Source: Tigriopus japonicus (Eukaryota > Arthropoda > Copepoda > Harpacticoida > Harpacticidae). Taken from it: 64,000 bases of DNA. Where the stretch lies: NCBI GenBank assembly GCA_010645155.1, contig CM021320.1:6886563-6950562 (forward strand). The letters are read 5' to 3'. The position numbers were made by a program, and so were the translations under genes. Positions within the stretch are counted from its first letter, which is position 1. Each line of letters opens with the position of its first letter. Below, one piece after another: positions 61,257-64,000 of this stretch. A model generated the notes under the pieces. The model had not been told where the DNA came from. It saw nothing but the letters and a program-made list of their open reading frames with translations, and searched no databases.

Positions 61257-61975
61257 AAGGGTGTCCCAGCCCAATTGTCCGGCGCTGAAAAACGCAAAGC
61301 TTGCATGATTCAAGCTGAAATGCCAATTTCTCGCTTTTGTATGTATTCAGTAGAGTCTGTTACATCTTTTTGCTTTTCAAATCAAGGCGGTTGGTCAATC
61401 AATAGTCATGCAATTGGCTAACAGAAACCGCATGGTGGATATGTACCGCGCCGGTGCCGACAACACCATTATTGCGTCTGTCATCGGTTTCAATGAGAGG
61501 ACCATCAGGAGGGCGAGGGTAAGGTTTGAGGGACCTCATGCGTCTTCCACTAAGATTTGGTACCCGGACACTCAGCCAAATCGTCCAAACCTGGATGGAG
61601 GACAACGTGGCATTCTGGCCAAAGGGGTTGTCGCCGTCCAACAGCCCAGACCTCAGCCCATGGACTATGCTGTGTGGGACGTCATGGATGCCAAGGCCCA
61701 GGCAACCCCTCACTCCAGTGTTGGCGCACTCAAGTCACTCATCACCAAGGAGTGGGGCAACCTCTCCGAGGATTTCATCAAGAAGAGCTGCTTGCCCTCC
61801 ACAACCGGATTGAGGCCGTCATTGCAGCTGACAGGAGCCACATTGAGTAAATTGTTTGCTAATTGTGTGCACAAAATACGCAAAAACTTTGAAGATTGTA
61901 TTCGCCTTATTGCCAAAGTTATTCTTAATGACGTTCAACAAGTCCAGCACCGGACAATAGAGCTGGGACACCCTG
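61257..61975 (+). mobile_element. Internally deleted mariner-type element (719 bp)
   Basis: Inverted ends AGGGTGTCCCAGC...ATTGTCCGG and CCGGACAATAGAGCTGGGAC, about 31 bp with few mismatches. TA duplications lie at 61255-61256 and 61976-61977. The transposase N and C termini remain, but the catalytic middle is gone. Confidence 0.88.
61408..61852 (+). pseudogene. Deleted and frameshifted mariner-family transposase
   Basis: The N-terminal part (MQLANRNRMVDMYRAGADNT, then FNERTIRRARVRF) is a helix-turn-helix. After residue about 45 the frame jumps to C-terminal sequence: WMEDNVAFWPKG, NSPDLSP, MDYAVWDVMDAKAQA, SLITKEWGNLSEDFIKK and ALHNRIEAVIAAD. These are spread over two frames by small indels. 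The first two catalytic aspartates are missing, so roughly 150 residues were deleted. A 191-codon ORF spanning the region is mostly out of frame and not a real product. Confidence 0.85.
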
Positions 61976-61977
61976 TA

Positions 61978-64000
61978 GAATAATTTTCAATGTAAAAATG
62001 ATGTTGCTGCTAACGAATATTTTTTTGTAAAATAGAGGTAAGAAAAGTAAGTGAAAATCATAACATTGAACAGGGCACTTCTTCAAAAAAATGTCGTTTA
62101 AGTCATTAGGAGCTGGAAACTGTTACTTCAAAATGTGGCTTACTTTAAGTGTGAAATTTATCTTTATTGAATAAATCAAATGTTTTAGGAGTCACTCTTT
62201 ACAAACTGCCGTGATTGCAATTTATTACCAAATGAATTAAGAGATCAATAACTTGATTTTGGATATATTTAAAAGCAAAATTTGTTCTTGTCACAATTAG
62301 CAATGTCGCACTTATTTTCATGGGTCCATAAAAACCAGACTCCTCTAAAAATATTGTGCAAGAAAGAAAGAAAGGAACAAGCAAGTTTTGATTGTCCAAG
62401 CAACTTTTTTGCTCTTTTAAAAGGGGCAAAGGATGGAAAGGCAATTGTTCTTTCGTTTTTCACGAGATTTGCAAACTGAGACTAACTTTACTTTAATGGT
62501 TTTACTGTGTTTCAAAGAATGGTCGAGTTCAAGCCGAGGCGATTCATTTATTATGGATGACTCATATAAGGAATGATGGTTCTTACTAGTGCTCTAGTTC
62601 TTACGAAATTTTGCTACTTGCGAGGAAATGTCAACTTTGTCACAACATCAAGATAGAAACCTTTTTGAAAGCAATGCCACTTTTGAAGGAATAAATTTTA
62701 AAAGAATGAAAGCCCCTTAAAACTACTTAGCCCTAACTAAGTTACTACATACTGTTGTTGTTTATGGAGAACACGTACGATCCTGGAAAATGGTCCATTC
62801 TGAATGAAAAGACCAATATGAATGTGCCTTCATTCTTTTTCTTCCTATCATAATGTGCGTTCCAGATCCTTTCCTTTTGCTTTTCAACTCGAATAAGCTC
62901 ATCATCTTCTTATTTTATCATGAAACTCTAAAAAAGAGTGGACAACAGCCATCGTTAGAAATGTGAGTGCATTTCAATCCAAAATCAGGACCATCCTTTT
63001 TATCTTTCGAATTCGTGTTCCAAAAGCCTTTGATGGTGAATAACCCAAATGGCCTTGGAAAATTGGAACGTCTTCAAGAAGATAGGTGGATGGATGGATG
63101 GAGCTTCAAGATATTATTCAACTATGGCTCATCCTTTCATCGAGGTTACTCAATTATTCCCCAAATGGGAAATCCTCTCCAAAAAAGAAGATACTCAAAG
63201 ATCCGTCGACAGCACAACGGCCTTCAAAAAGACCAATTCAGCAGAATGGGAACAAGATTTCAACAAAGAGTCGTGAAAAATGAAACGCCTCGAAACCACG
63301 TTCCTTCCCACATTTTAAACAAAAAAACTTTTAAACCCCACCTCAAATCTTTGGAACATTCATGTTCCAGATCCAATTCGTGGTCAAATTTCCAGGTCAC
63401 AATTGAAGGGTGCAAGCATATTTGGTTTCACGAAAATGAGAAACGACAGACGTTGAGCTAATGCAATGCCAAGGCTTGCCTTCTGGCAGCCTTACTTTAT
63501 GTAAGAGCTTCTTGGATAGCTAACACGGATCCCTAGAGATCCGTTCTGATATTGGAGAACACATTGGCCTGATGTGGTGCTGACATTTGAGATGAAGAGC
63601 GGTTTAGAGGAGGTCGAACGAGGTTCTCTAAAGAGGAAAGAGAGGCTCCAGGCATTTTGTAATTTGGGCTGGAGAAATCACTCACCACATGAGAGGAATG
63701 AAAGAAACCTTCATGTCAGGTTCAAAGATGTCTGCCGTTCCCGCTCTTCAACTATGAGACTCAGGTAGGAAGTTAACGAAAAAAGACTTTTGGTCTTTAG
63801 ATGTCAGTTGGGCTTTTTTGACTTCACCATAGAAAAGCCGAAATCAATCATATCAATCTCCTCCCGTGTCATTTGATATCCTTTCATACTGGTCTTCCAT
63901 TTTGGTTAAAAGCCGTTTTGGGTGACCAGATTCTTTCCATGAGAGACAATTCGATTGATATTTGTTAATAGCGAAACATTTAGCTGTTGACCATAAGACA
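61978..64000. other. No gene supported
   Basis: ORFs include one at 62967-63461 without a recognisable domain. A short (ATGG)n lies near 63084-63102. Nothing else is supported. Confidence 0.4.

Noticed and set aside
61408..61983. 191-codon ORF as an intact transposase
   Set aside because: Its middle and end are in the wrong frame for most of the conserved transposase segments, and the catalytic core is deleted.
62967..63461. 164-codon ORF
   Set aside because: It does not start at an ATG, has no recognisable motif, and overlaps other ORFs. No splice or promoter evidence.

Overview
This is animal nuclear DNA, most likely from an arthropod and probably a crustacean such as a copepod. Three things suggest this. 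There is a muscle myosin II heavy chain whose nearest-looking relatives are arthropod/crustacean, introns of only 62-66 bp, and a very high load of Tc1/mariner, hAT-like and foldback DNA elements. The species assignment is inference. A run of 100 N at 8125-8224 is a scaffold gap.

Only two protein-coding genes are well supported. The first, at about 16577-23725 on the + strand, is a complete muscle myosin heavy chain. It has a TATA box, a non-coding first exon, an 867-bp leader intron, three coding exons (1928 residues) and a poly(A) signal. The motor carries P-loop, switch I, switch II and SH1/SH2 motifs, followed by a full-length coiled-coil rod. The second, at 46269-46900 on the + strand, is a small three-exon gene for a presumed secreted or membrane protein of 169 residues that I do not recognise.

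The rest is mostly transposon-derived. Region by region: 1-7300 holds hAT-like and foldback MITEs, some nested. 8225-9830 is a tandem array of about 205-bp units next to the gap. 11239-12966 holds three foldback elements. 29956-34852 is a repeat split by an 840-bp hAT-like element and by a 3.5-kb composite of elements nested four deep, including a DD37D mariner whose transposase is cut by a further insertion. 37090-37664 is the 3' end of a non-LTR retrotransposon (LINE). 38312-39973 is a decayed DD37D mariner. 45716-45893 is a tRNA-related SINE whose 3' tail matches the LINE tail. 52378-52508 and 55113-55245 are short poly(A) retroposons. 58561-59740 holds another 455-bp foldback MITE and a second copy of the sequence that interrupts the mariner. 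61257-61975 is an internally deleted mariner.

The window can be read as an insertion history. Several insertions have an unoccupied paralogous site elsewhere in the same 64 kb, so their boundaries and target-site duplications can be checked directly. The most interesting observations are this nested, reciprocal empty-site structure, the shared LINE/SINE 3' hairpins, and a near-intronless myosin gene with a 118-bp duplicated block in its leader intron and an Arg-to-Ala change in the SH1 helix.
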